Below, in pieces: positions 14,688 to 21,798 of a stretch of DNA of 22,178 bases (positions are counted from its first letter, which is position 1; every line of letters starts with the position of its first letter). The notes under the pieces were generated by a model. That model did not search any database, had not been told where the DNA came from, and saw nothing but the letters and a program-made list of their open reading frames with translations. The translations under genes were made by a program, and so were the position numbers. The stretch is from a virus, in the IMG/VR virus record IMGVR_UViG_3300021197_000217, positions 1 through 22,178 of that record; one strand, given 5' to 3'.

Positions 14688-16019
14688 CTACTGTGCAATC
14701 CACTTGGCAAGCCAGTTACCTACCCCTGCAGCGAGGTTGTCCTTCTGGGTCTTGTCGTATATTTTCTCACTGTTTGCAAACTCCATAGCCATGATGCCTA
14801 TCTCATGCTGACGCTGTAACGCTGACTCACCCTTTTGGAAGTTCCAAGCAGCATTGTCGCGATACTTTTGCCACAGATTATTAAGGGCATTCTGAGAGGC
14901 ATTGAAGTTGTTTTGTACGTCCTGACGGTTTGCTTCGTTCTGTGTGGCAGTGTTTGCAGTGTTAACCTGCCTACGCCAATTTACATTTGACTGATCAACA
15001 GCGTATTGCATGTTAGCGTTGAACTTATCCCGTGCGTCTCTCATGCTTGAGTTGAACTGTGTCATGGCGTTTGTTTCGCCAGCGTTGAACTGCTCCATAG
15101 CAGCAACACGGTTAGCGTTAGCCGTTTCAACTTGGGAGCCTAGCTCTGCAAAGAACTCCTCAACCTGCAACTCATTCTTGGCGTTGAATTGCTTACGGGC
15201 GTTGTCTTCTGCAGCATCCTTAAACAAACCCTGTGTCAAGGCGTTAAAGCTAAGAGTGTTAGCCTGTTGCCGTGCATCAAGGTTCTTTGTTTCAGTGGCA
15301 AGAAGAGACTGTGCATTAGTTACTGCAGAGGTAAGTCTGGCATTCAAGTTTGCCTTGTCCATTGCAGCGTAAGTTGCAGCGTTAGACAAAGCTGTTTGTT
15401 GTTCGTTGTTTAAGTTTGCAAGCTGGATTGTTGCATACTTCTTCGCATCATCAGCCGCAATGACTACGCCAGATTCCATGACTGCTTGTGTCATAGCAGC
15501 AGCAGCCATACTAGAACCGCCCAAACCTCTAGCTTGCATTATGCCGCTTATTTTACGAACAGCCGGAGCCGCCCACGGGGGCATTGGCTGACCCTGCTGG
15601 ATACTTGCCATCAACTGTGACATTTGAAATTGAGTTGTTGCTTGTGGATCAAGCTGTTGGGTGGCAGCAGTTGCGACTGCACCTGCAGACGGACCCGCTT
15701 GAACTCCCGTCATGTCAACCTGTACAGGTTGAGTGATCTGGGCAGCAGTCGCTGTTCCAATCTGGGGAGTTACTGTAGTTGTACCTGCTACTTGTCCCAC
15801 TCCGGGAGCAGGTGCGGTAGGAACAGGGGGAGTTAAACCCGTCATGTTAGCTGTTGTTACTGCAGGATTAGTTGCAGGGGTAGATATTTGAGTACCCGTA
15901 GTACCCTGTATTTCACCTGCTTGCACTGTTTGGGTTACAGGGGCTGCAGTCGGAACTCCCGCTCCCGCTAACGTACCTACTTCAGTATCTAGTTCTGCAT
16001 CTGTGGTTATTGTTGCCAT
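14688..16019 (-). CDS. Ejection-type virion protein with 11-residue repeats (443 aa)
   Basis: Two unlike halves. Residues 1-153 contain no Lys or Arg and are rich in Thr, Ala, Pro, Val and Gln, indicating a flexible region. The C-terminal half (about 190-430) is helical and dominated by Asn, Gln and Ala, with FNA or FNS at residues 258, 278, 311, 322, 333 and 372. The 311-333 copies and the 372/383/394 positions are exactly 11 residues apart, typical of hendecad coiled coils. It ends with a short amphipathic stretch (VGNWLAKWIAQ). It lies four bases after the 74-aa gene, before the presumed gp15/gp16-like pair, where T7 has the gp14 ejection protein. FNA-rich helical proteins of this kind are familiar from marine podoviruses. 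The role is inferred. Confidence 0.6.
   Translation of the reverse strand: MATITTDAELDTEVGTLAGAGVPTAAPVTQTVQAGEIQGTTGTQISTPATNPAVTTANMTGLTPPVPTAPAPGVGQVAGTTTVTPQIGTATAAQITQPVQVDMTGVQAGPSAGAVATAATQQLDPQATTQFQMSQLMASIQQGQPMPPWAAPAVRKISGIMQARGLGGSSMAAAAMTQAVMESGVVIAADDAKKYATIQLANLNNEQQTALSNAATYAAMDKANLNARLTSAVTNAQSLLATETKNLDARQQANTLSFNALTQGLFKDAAEDNARKQFNAKNELQVEEFFAELGSQVETANANRVAAMEQFNAGETNAMTQFNSSMRDARDKFNANMQYAVDQSNVNWRRQVNTANTATQNEANRQDVQNNFNASQNALNNLWQKYRDNAAWNFQKGESALQRQHEIGIMAMEFANSEKIYDKTQKDNLAAGVGNWLAKWIAQ
14838..15248 (-). repeat. Hendecad (11-residue) repeat region of the 443-aa protein
   Basis: Codons 258-394. The FN-A/S motif recurs at 311, 322 and 333 and the register continues at 344. 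After one shift it resumes at 372, 383 and 394, with Phe or Trp at the register position. Residues 278 and 311 are three repeats apart. This suggests a long right-handed-type coiled coil rather than a heptad coil. Confidence 0.6.
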
Positions 16020-16022
16020 AGA

Positions 16023-16247
16023 TTAATCTCTCTGTAACGCACGGTCTAGCTTGTCTTCAACCCGATGTAGTGCTTCCATAACCCGACTCATGTCTTCCCG
16101 AACCTCACTACGAGTGACGTACTCCTCACGAGTACGGTTGAGAAGAATCTCTATGCGCTTCTGTTCCCTTATCATGCCGGAAAGAAACCACGCACCCCCC
16201 ATCACAACTATGCCGATTAGGGTGTCGATTATGTGTACTAAATCCAT
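16023..16247 (-). CDS. Single membrane-segment, coiled-coil protein (holin/spanin-like, 74 aa)
   Basis: The N-terminus has one hydrophobic segment (residues about 5-25, IIDTLIGIVVMGGAWFLSGM), followed by a strongly charged helix with heptad-like spacing to the end (EVREDMSRVMEALHRVEDK). There is no cleavable signal peptide or lipobox cysteine. Small phage proteins of this build are found as holin-like or spanin-like lysis partners, but also as tail-associated membrane-contact proteins. No endolysin lies next to it here, so I do not choose between these. AGGA ten bases upstream is the ribosome binding site. A possible sigma-70-type promoter lies immediately upstream. Confidence 0.65.
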   Translation of the reverse strand: MDLVHIIDTLIGIVVMGGAWFLSGMIREQKRIEILLNRTREEYVTRSEVREDMSRVMEALHRVEDKLDRALQRD

Positions 16248-16266
16248 TGATAGCTATTCCTAGTTA

Positions 16267-16295
16267 ATTTTACTGTATTTGTAATGAAAAAGCAA
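16267..16295 (-). promoter_or_regulatory. Candidate sigma-70-type promoter before the 74-aa gene
   Basis: Read leftward: TTGCTT (16290-16295) then, after exactly 17 bases, TAAAAT (16267-16272), placing transcription start in the 55-base gap before the ribosome binding site. It lies in one of the few real gaps of the virion arm. The -10 differs from TATAAT at one base and the -35 from TTGACA at two. Confidence 0.35.
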
Positions 16296-16329
16296 GTCTT
16301 ATTTACGACGGCTTTGGATTCGCAGACTT
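16294..16329 (-). terminator. Weak terminator candidate after the 116-aa gene
   Basis: AAGTCT (16294-16299) and AGACTT (16324-16329) are inverted repeats, and the leftward transcript then reads GCTTTTTC. The six-base stem and 24-base loop make it weak; the T-run overlaps the -35 of the candidate promoter just downstream. Confidence 0.2.
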
Positions 16330-16653
16330 AATTGATGTTACGTTTTCTTGCCATTTATCAAGACCTTTTTCAGTAATGTATTCAATCTGCTCTTCTATTG
16401 AACCATATGCTTTTGTTCTAGCAATGATATAGGCTGCTCTTTCGTCTTCAACAACGATAGCTGCTGCTGTCCTAACGTCACCAGCGGAAAGAAAGCTAGG
16501 TTTGGCTCCGGTTTTAGGTGCAAATTGTAATGCCAAATCATCTAAAGTCTCTGCTGTCATGTCTGAGGATAAAATTATTTCAGCCCAACTGTTATCTGCA
16601 TACCGTAAAGTTGCAATACCATTCTCAATTTTTTCTACTGTGTAGTCTGCCAT
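16303..16653 (-). CDS. Probable tail-fibre assembly chaperone (116 aa)
   Basis: A 116-residue protein following two adhesion-type genes. The first half (MADYTVEKIENGIATLRYAD, SWAEIILSSDMT) is a small beta unit; the second half is helical. It ends with YGSIEEQIEYITEKGLDKWQ and a Lys-x-Ala-x-Pro-Lys-Pro type tail. A C-terminal 'Tyr-Gly/Pro, Gln, Leu/Ile-x-x-I, W, basic, Pro-Lys-Pro' pattern is shared by many small genes downstream of phage tail fibres that act as tail assembly chaperones. AAGGTAAG eight bases before the ATG is the ribosome binding site. The call rests on this pattern and on position, so it is moderate. Confidence 0.45.
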   Translation of the reverse strand: MADYTVEKIENGIATLRYADNSWAEIILSSDMTAETLDDLALQFAPKTGAKPSFLSAGDVRTAAAIVVEDERAAYIIARTKAYGSIEEQIEYITEKGLDKWQENVTSIKSANPKPS

Positions 16654-16666
16654 TTTCTTACCTTTA

Positions 16667-17614
16667 TTAAGTTGAATCTACTGTTCCGTTTGTAGTTCCT
16701 GATGCGTCTGTAAAGTTTACTGCGCCAGATACTGCTTTACCTGCTGTTCCCGCTGCTGAACCACTTGCACCGTTTGTAGAGTTTCCGTTAGCACCTGTTG
16801 CTCCAGCATTACCGTTAGCACCTAAAGCACCACCATTTCCTCCGGTTCCACCTGCTCCAGCATTAGTGCCGCCACCAGCCCCTCCAGAGCCATTAGCTTG
16901 GCTTTGATTGTAACCAGCACCAGCACCACCGTTTCCACCAGCACCACCACTTGATGCTACAGTTCCAACTCGTTTTACCTCGTATAAAGAAAAGTTATCT
17001 TGACCCGAACGTTCAGTTCCACGAGAATACGTGTAGCCTCCGGTTGTTAAAGTTTGCACACCCCCTACAAGAGTATCATTTCCGTTGTCAACAACTTGAA
17101 CATTTGCCCACCAAATATCGACGTTGTTAATACCCGCCAAATTATCTACCCAATAATACTTGGTTCCCGAAGTTGCGTAAAGAAAACCACTATCAGAGGT
17201 ATATGAACCATTACCACCCGTACCGCCTTTACCACCGCCACCAGCACCACCAGATATGGTTCCAGAGTTGACAAGGCTTACAATAGTACCGCCAGAGTTT
17301 AGTATTGCGTTACCGCCATTACCCCCTGCGCCTGATGTTCCGGCTGCTCCACCTGTGCCAGTAATAGTTGCAGCATTGTTTATTAGCAGAGAACCGCCTA
17401 AATCACTTTCGATTGTTAGGGCTGCTGTTCCACTCGTTCCCCCTAGCGTTATTCCACTAGAAATGTTAAGTATCTTTGGTGTACCAGAAGCCCATATAGT
17501 GGCGTTAAACTGGGCTTTTGCTGAAACATTAGTTGCATTACCTGTAATACTACCTTCAACGGACCTGTTCGGAAACGCACCAAACCCTAAAACATTGTAT
17601 CCAAATCCTGACAT
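16667..17614 (-). CDS. Glycine-rich adhesin-like tail protein (315 aa)
   Basis: About a third of this protein is glycine, concentrated in three tracts: residues 86-103, 122-136 and 223-293, with patterns such as GGAGGNGGAGAG. Between them lies a non-glycine, aromatic-rich segment (137-219, including KYYWVDN and VDIWWANV). A beta-rich N-terminal region (1-85, MSGFGYNVLGFG onward) would attach to the fibre. Glycine tracts alternating with variable segments are the hallmark of T-even gp38 receptor-binding adhesins, where they form bundles of polyglycine II helices. The location right after the tail fibre fits a tip adhesin. Sequence identity to gp38 is not claimed. AGGA lies nine bases before the ATG. 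Confidence 0.6.
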   Translation of the reverse strand: MSGFGYNVLGFGAFPNRSVEGSITGNATNVSAKAQFNATIWASGTPKILNISSGITLGGTSGTAALTIESDLGGSLLINNAATITGTGGAAGTSGAGGNGGNAILNSGGTIVSLVNSGTISGGAGGGGKGGTGGNGSYTSDSGFLYATSGTKYYWVDNLAGINNVDIWWANVQVVDNGNDTLVGGVQTLTTGGYTYSRGTERSGQDNFSLYEVKRVGTVASSGGAGGNGGAGAGYNQSQANGSGGAGGGTNAGAGGTGGNGGALGANGNAGATGANGNSTNGASGSAAGTAGKAVSGAVNFTDASGTTNGTVDST

Positions 17615-17624
17615 CTAATCAGTC

Positions 17625-20066
17625 CTATGCGTCATTTGCTGCATCAGTTGTAAAGAACAGCTTGATACCCAAGAGTCTTGAATCAGCATCTAAGTCATCT
17701 GCAGATACGTCTCTTAAAACTTGAAAAATACATAAATCTCCTGCCGCTGGTGAACCAGCAATTGTAACATTACCACTTTCTGCAGAAATGTCTAAATCGT
17801 TGCTTGTTCCAGAGTGTGCTTTTGCAGTGGCAACAACAGTTGTTCCAAATGCAGTATTTAAATCACCACTGTCAGAAAGTGAAAGTCCTGCTAAACCGTA
17901 CGCTGATGTTCCGGTGTCTGTTGAAGTAGCAGTAAAGAACGCTTGAAATGTAATTGTACCCTCGTTCCAAGACTTTGGAAATGCTATGGTAAACTGTGCA
18001 TGTTCATCACTGCTCTTATCAAAGTCAAGACACTTTAGTTCAGGGCCGTTTGACAGTTCAACCTGTGCCAAACTAGCACACCCGTTTGTTGTTTCAGGGT
18101 ACATAGCTGCAGCAGGTATCCAAATAGTTTCTTTACCTGCTACTTTTACTGCTGCACTTGATACTGTAGGTTGTTGTGTGAAGTTGACTACGCCGTTTGA
18201 AGCTATGGCTATAGCATCTGTATCGCTTGCTGAACCAATAGTCTTTGCATCACCTATTATTATATCATCAGTGAAAGTTGCAATACCAGTTATAGCTGCA
18301 GTCCCACTAATTTCTACGTTACCATTGATATCAATCAAAGTCGAATTGAGTTCAATCTCATCATCTGCGTTAATATCTAAGTCACCATCAGCAGGTGAAC
18401 CTATGTTAATAGCAGAGTCACGGAACTGAACTACCATTGCTGCGTTAAGTAACAATCCCGTATCAGCAACGTGAGTCAGGGTTACATCTTGGTCGTTACC
18501 AAATTGCACGGTACCTGCATCCGCAAGGAACAGGTCACTGAACTCAACAGATGCAGTTCCAAGAGTTGCCCCATCCGCACTAGCAGGAACAATGGATGTA
18601 CCTACAGTAGCTGTATTTAGGACAGGGCTGGTAAGCGTTTTGTTTGTTAGTGTGTCTGTTGAAACAAGCGATACAAGAGTTGAGTTAGCCCCTGCTGGAA
18701 GTGTTAACGTATTTGTTACACTTGCGGAGTGTGGTTGTGCTATGACAATTTGACCGTGACTGTTGTCCTCACAGTTAAACTGGATAGCACCAGAGTTGGT
18801 ATTACCCCGCACAGTTACGTGGCCTGTACCCTTTGCTTCTAAGTCAAGGTCAATGTTAGAATCGCCACCTGTTGCAGACAATTTAGGTGGGCTTCCTGAT
18901 GCGGCGTTCGTTACATCAAACTGGTTAACTGCAGAGCTAGTTGTCTGGAAGATGATTTGTTCGTTGCCATTCTCATCACCGATAAAGTGTGCATCATCAA
19001 TAAGTATATTGTGACTATTCGTGTCCAAGTTGGCCCCAAGCTGGGGACTCGTGTCCTCGACAATATTAGATATGCCAGATGAAGTGGCTAATCCAGACAC
19101 TAGTGTACTGCGAGTTATTTTCTTTAGGCCACCGCCTGAAGTATCTACTGCTAAAAACACATCGTCGTTTGCTACGGTTGATATTTCAGAAAGGCTACCC
19201 GCTGCTACAGAGTTAAAGTTAGTTCCGTCTGCAATGAGTAGGTTACCAGCGGTGTTGGTACCCATAGTGATGTCGTCACCGGATACAGTTAGGTCACCAC
19301 TAATTTCTACATCACCGTTGATATCTACTGTTGTAGCGTTGATTTCTATTTCAGTGTCAGCTACAAGGTCAAGAACACCATCTGCTGACTGGTGTATGTA
19401 TGTTCCACTATCACCAAACTGTAACTGTCGAGTAGAGTTTAGAAGTATACCTGTATCAGCAACATGAGTAAGAGTTGTGTCTTGGTCTGCGCCTAAGTTG
19501 ATTACGGCTGCATCAGCAAGAAACAAATCGCTAAACTCTAGTGAAGTCGTGCCAAGTGCTGCACCGTCACTTGCATCAGGGACAAAGGCTGTACCCGCTG
19601 AAACTGTGCTTGCTCCTACAATAGTTCCTGATATGTCAACATTACCGTTGATGTCAATGGTGGTTGCTGCAATCTGTATTTCTGTGTCGGCTACAATATC
19701 CAGTTGACCGTCTGCACTTGACTGAATGTAAATTGCAGTGTCACGGAACTGTATCTTTTCTGTAGTGGACATGAGTATATCATCAGCAAACTGGAAGTAA
19801 TCTTCGTCTTCCATCCACGTAATAACGCCGTCGTTAGTGTTAGCGTCAAAAGTAACTGATACGTCAGTATCTGCACCCGTTCCAAAAGTAACCGCGTTAG
19901 TTGCTAACCCAGTAATAGGGCCACCCTCTCCGGTAGTTCCATCGTGCGTATGTCCAGTGCTTGCGGCAAATGCTGCAAGTAATTGGTTAAACTCGTCGTT
20001 GGTATCCGCAGCGGAGATTGTATCGCCGTCAGTATACGTGGACTGTCGTGTATAGGTTGCGCCCAT
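17625..20066 (-). CDS. Tail fibre built from repeated beta units (813 aa)
   Basis: A long beta-rich fibre. After an N-terminal region (MGATYTRQSTYTDGD, GHTHDGTTGEGG) come repeated units ending in ADTEIEI-x4-IDING-x-VEISG: a short copy at residues 104-147 and two full 97-residue copies at 161-257 and 492-588. Between the full copies lie linkers common in phage fibres (LTNKTLTSPVLNTA; GDENGNEQIIF). The C-terminal domain (about 645-813) starts KETIWIPAAAMYP with a Gly-Cys pair (NGCASL) and ends IKLFFTTDAANDA. Similar globular C-terminal domains cap marine phage fibres. No autocleavage chaperone domain is seen. The start codon directly abuts the upstream stop. The fibre call is strong from composition, repeats and position; the receptor is unknown. 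Confidence 0.8.
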   Translation of the reverse strand: MGATYTRQSTYTDGDTISAADTNDEFNQLLAAFAASTGHTHDGTTGEGGPITGLATNAVTFGTGADTDVSVTFDANTNDGVITWMEDEDYFQFADDILMSTTEKIQFRDTAIYIQSSADGQLDIVADTEIQIAATTIDINGNVDISGTIVGASTVSAGTAFVPDASDGAALGTTSLEFSDLFLADAAVINLGADQDTTLTHVADTGILLNSTRQLQFGDSGTYIHQSADGVLDLVADTEIEINATTVDINGDVEISGDLTVSGDDITMGTNTAGNLLIADGTNFNSVAAGSLSEISTVANDDVFLAVDTSGGGLKKITRSTLVSGLATSSGISNIVEDTSPQLGANLDTNSHNILIDDAHFIGDENGNEQIIFQTTSSAVNQFDVTNAASGSPPKLSATGGDSNIDLDLEAKGTGHVTVRGNTNSGAIQFNCEDNSHGQIVIAQPHSASVTNTLTLPAGANSTLVSLVSTDTLTNKTLTSPVLNTATVGTSIVPASADGATLGTASVEFSDLFLADAGTVQFGNDQDVTLTHVADTGLLLNAAMVVQFRDSAINIGSPADGDLDINADDEIELNSTLIDINGNVEISGTAAITGIATFTDDIIIGDAKTIGSASDTDAIAIASNGVVNFTQQPTVSSAAVKVAGKETIWIPAAAMYPETTNGCASLAQVELSNGPELKCLDFDKSSDEHAQFTIAFPKSWNEGTITFQAFFTATSTDTGTSAYGLAGLSLSDSGDLNTAFGTTVVATAKAHSGTSNDLDISAESGNVTIAGSPAAGDLCIFQVLRDVSADDLDADSRLLGIKLFFTTDAANDA
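18303..18593 (-). repeat. Tail fibre repeat unit, copy 3
   Basis: Residues 492-588 of the fibre. It matches copy 2 over its whole length of 97 residues, with conserved LGT-x-S-x-EFSDLFLADA, DVTLTHVADTGLLLN and IDINGNVEISG stretches, but the DNA has diverged clearly. Confidence 0.75.
19296..19586 (-). repeat. Tail fibre repeat unit, copy 2
   Basis: Residues 161-257 of the fibre, the second full copy, 331 residues before copy 3. It has EFSDLFLADA, TTLTHVADTGILLN and VDINGDVEISG at the same spacing. Confidence 0.75.
19626..19757 (-). repeat. Tail fibre repeat unit, short copy 1
   Basis: Residues 104-147. It holds only the second half of the unit (IQFRDTAIYIQSSADG through IDINGNVDISG). Confidence 0.65.
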
Positions 20067-21797
20067 TTACCTTCTTGCTCCCACTTGAAATTCTAATTGA
20101 AAACCTTTTAATGTGTACGGGGCCGTAGCTGTATCCCCGTCTTCTACTCTTAATGCTACGGCAAACCCAGAACCCTCTACTGCCTTACGAACAATTGGTT
20201 GTGAAGGTCCACCATACACAGCACTACCATAGCTAGAAGTACCGTAAACTCCTGCAACATTTGTACTGTCTAAAGGATATGGTGCAGGTCTAGTAGATGC
20301 ACTTGATTCATAATCGTATCGAACAAACAAATCTGCATCAATAGTTGATTCTGGTGCGTAGTTGATATTAACTCGCTGCATATGTTTACGAACTCCGGGG
20401 TCACCCATGCTCAAGTCAGGACTTCTATACTTGGCTTTTATTAGCTCCCCGCCAAAGGTATTACCACGTTCTTGTCTGTGTACAAAACCATCAAAACCAC
20501 CGTGCAAAGCTATTACATTACCAGCTTCAATTACGGTATCTGCACACGCAGGTCGAATACCTTTCATAGTTGAAAATTCAAAAGCTTGACCCTTCATAAC
20601 ACATATTGAACCTAGTGTTGAAGTTTGTGAGCCACCGTCTTTTGAAAAGAATATGCGGTATTGTGTTTTATCAGGTATAACTAAAGAAACAAACGCACTT
20701 GCATTAGTCAGGTTATCCCTAAACAACTGCTGAACATTAGTACTTATAGTACCCAACTCAACGTCACCAATACGGGCTGTACCAGCTACAGTACGCAATC
20801 CATCTGGCCCCAAGAATACCAAGTCACCTGCAAATTCCAAAATCGTAAAGCCGTTTATGCAGCCAATGTTCCTAGTAACAGGAACGATAGCGAAGTCAGA
20901 ACTAGAACTACCACCAAGTTTGAATATTCTGTTTTCGCAAAAGATAAACAAATTATCACGGAAAACTTTTAACCCAACAATTGTGTCATCAACTTTGATG
21001 CTTCCGGCTCCGTCGCCCGTATTAAAACCATCTTCATCAAAAGGCTCACTGAACACTATTTCTTGGGGTGTGGATGACATGCCCGAATAGAACATGTGGT
21101 TTTTAAACACCGCTATGTGCTTTGCTCCTGATACGGAACTGTCACTAACATCTGTAGCACCCATAGATGTGTTAAATATTGTAGGAGCGTTGGCCTGATC
21201 AACAACTATGATCTTATCATTTCCATCAAAGTTGTATCTTTCAAAGTTGTAACGAGCAGCACTTGTTCTTCCGGTATCCCTTACAGTCCAGTCTTCGGAG
21301 ACAACATCATCAACTGCATGATCGGCTGCAGTAGTGCTGCTGGTTGCTCGTGTCACACCTGTAAATGATGATGCGCTTTTACCCGTGTATGTGAATATTT
21401 CAGAATTTATCTGTAGAGTACCGCTAGAACTAAACCCATCTGTATTATCAACGCTTATTGTACCAGAGCCTGTCATGGCAGTTCCTGAAGCTATTAGGGC
21501 TGCTAATTCGGTAGATGCACAACTGAATATTTTTTCGCCTCTTGCTGCCACCACAAAGTTGTTAAATTTGGTGGACATAAGAACAGCTTCGGTGGAATTG
21601 TTTGTTTGTGGTACTATCTGGTTTACAAATTTACGAAACCCTAACATCCTTTTGTACCCGCCGCCAACGTCAGGCTCAAAGTTTTCCAACTCAAGAGCTT
21701 GTCCGGGCTGCATGATAAAGGTAGACCTGTTTAGTACCAAGCCACCTTCGCAGTTAAAAGAAAGAGGGCTTACCCCCTGCAGTTCTAAATCTGGCAT
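20067..21797 (-). CDS. Tail nozzle/stabilisation-type protein (576 aa)
   Basis: A beta-rich protein of the kind that forms the tail tube or nozzle of podoviruses (T7 gp12, P22 gp10 type). It opens with a typical flat N-terminus (SFNCEGGLVLNRSTFIMQPG, then ALELENFEPDVGGGYKRMLG), which reads like the 'elected-nodes' start of such beta-propeller proteins. Repeating blade-like units follow, with aromatic-plus-glycine turns (VVAARGEKIF, HIAVFKNHMFYSG, LVFLGPDGLRTV, IALHGGFDGFVHRQ). It sits directly after the adaptor gene and before the tail fibre, as in T7 (gp11, gp12). GAGAG nine bases before the ATG is the ribosome binding site. No enzyme motif is seen. Confidence is moderate; a P22 gp10-like stabilisation protein is the closest alternative naming. 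Confidence 0.55.
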   Translation of the reverse strand: MPDLELQGVSPLSFNCEGGLVLNRSTFIMQPGQALELENFEPDVGGGYKRMLGFRKFVNQIVPQTNNSTEAVLMSTKFNNFVVAARGEKIFSCASTELAALIASGTAMTGSGTISVDNTDGFSSSGTLQINSEIFTYTGKSASSFTGVTRATSSTTAADHAVDDVVSEDWTVRDTGRTSAARYNFERYNFDGNDKIIVVDQANAPTIFNTSMGATDVSDSSVSGAKHIAVFKNHMFYSGMSSTPQEIVFSEPFDEDGFNTGDGAGSIKVDDTIVGLKVFRDNLFIFCENRIFKLGGSSSSDFAIVPVTRNIGCINGFTILEFAGDLVFLGPDGLRTVAGTARIGDVELGTISTNVQQLFRDNLTNASAFVSLVIPDKTQYRIFFSKDGGSQTSTLGSICVMKGQAFEFSTMKGIRPACADTVIEAGNVIALHGGFDGFVHRQERGNTFGGELIKAKYRSPDLSMGDPGVRKHMQRVNINYAPESTIDADLFVRYDYESSASTRPAPYPLDSTNVAGVYGTSSYGSAVYGGPSQPIVRKAVEGSGFAVALRVEDGDTATAPYTLKGFQLEFQVGARR

Positions 21798-21798
21798 A

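Noticed and set aside
15010-15836. Several + strand frames opposite the 443-aa gene
   Set aside because: Ala/Leu/Cys-rich shadows of an Ala/Asn/Gln-rich real gene, without start signals and overlapping one another.
16248-16302. tRNA or small RNA gene in the largest gap of the virion arm
   Set aside because: Only 55 bases with no cloverleaf arms; better explained by promoter-like hexamers.
17256-17618. Proline-rich 120-codon frame on the + strand
   Set aside because: It is the complement of glycine codons of the adhesin-like gene; composition is a by-product and it has no ribosome binding site.
18303-19757. CRISPR-like array from spaced repeats
   Set aside because: Repeats are long, diverged, coding and only two and a half copies; they are protein modules.
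18763-20055. Chain of + strand frames opposite the tail fibre
   Set aside because: They mirror the fibre's repeats in antisense and have no spacing or ribosome sites like an operon.
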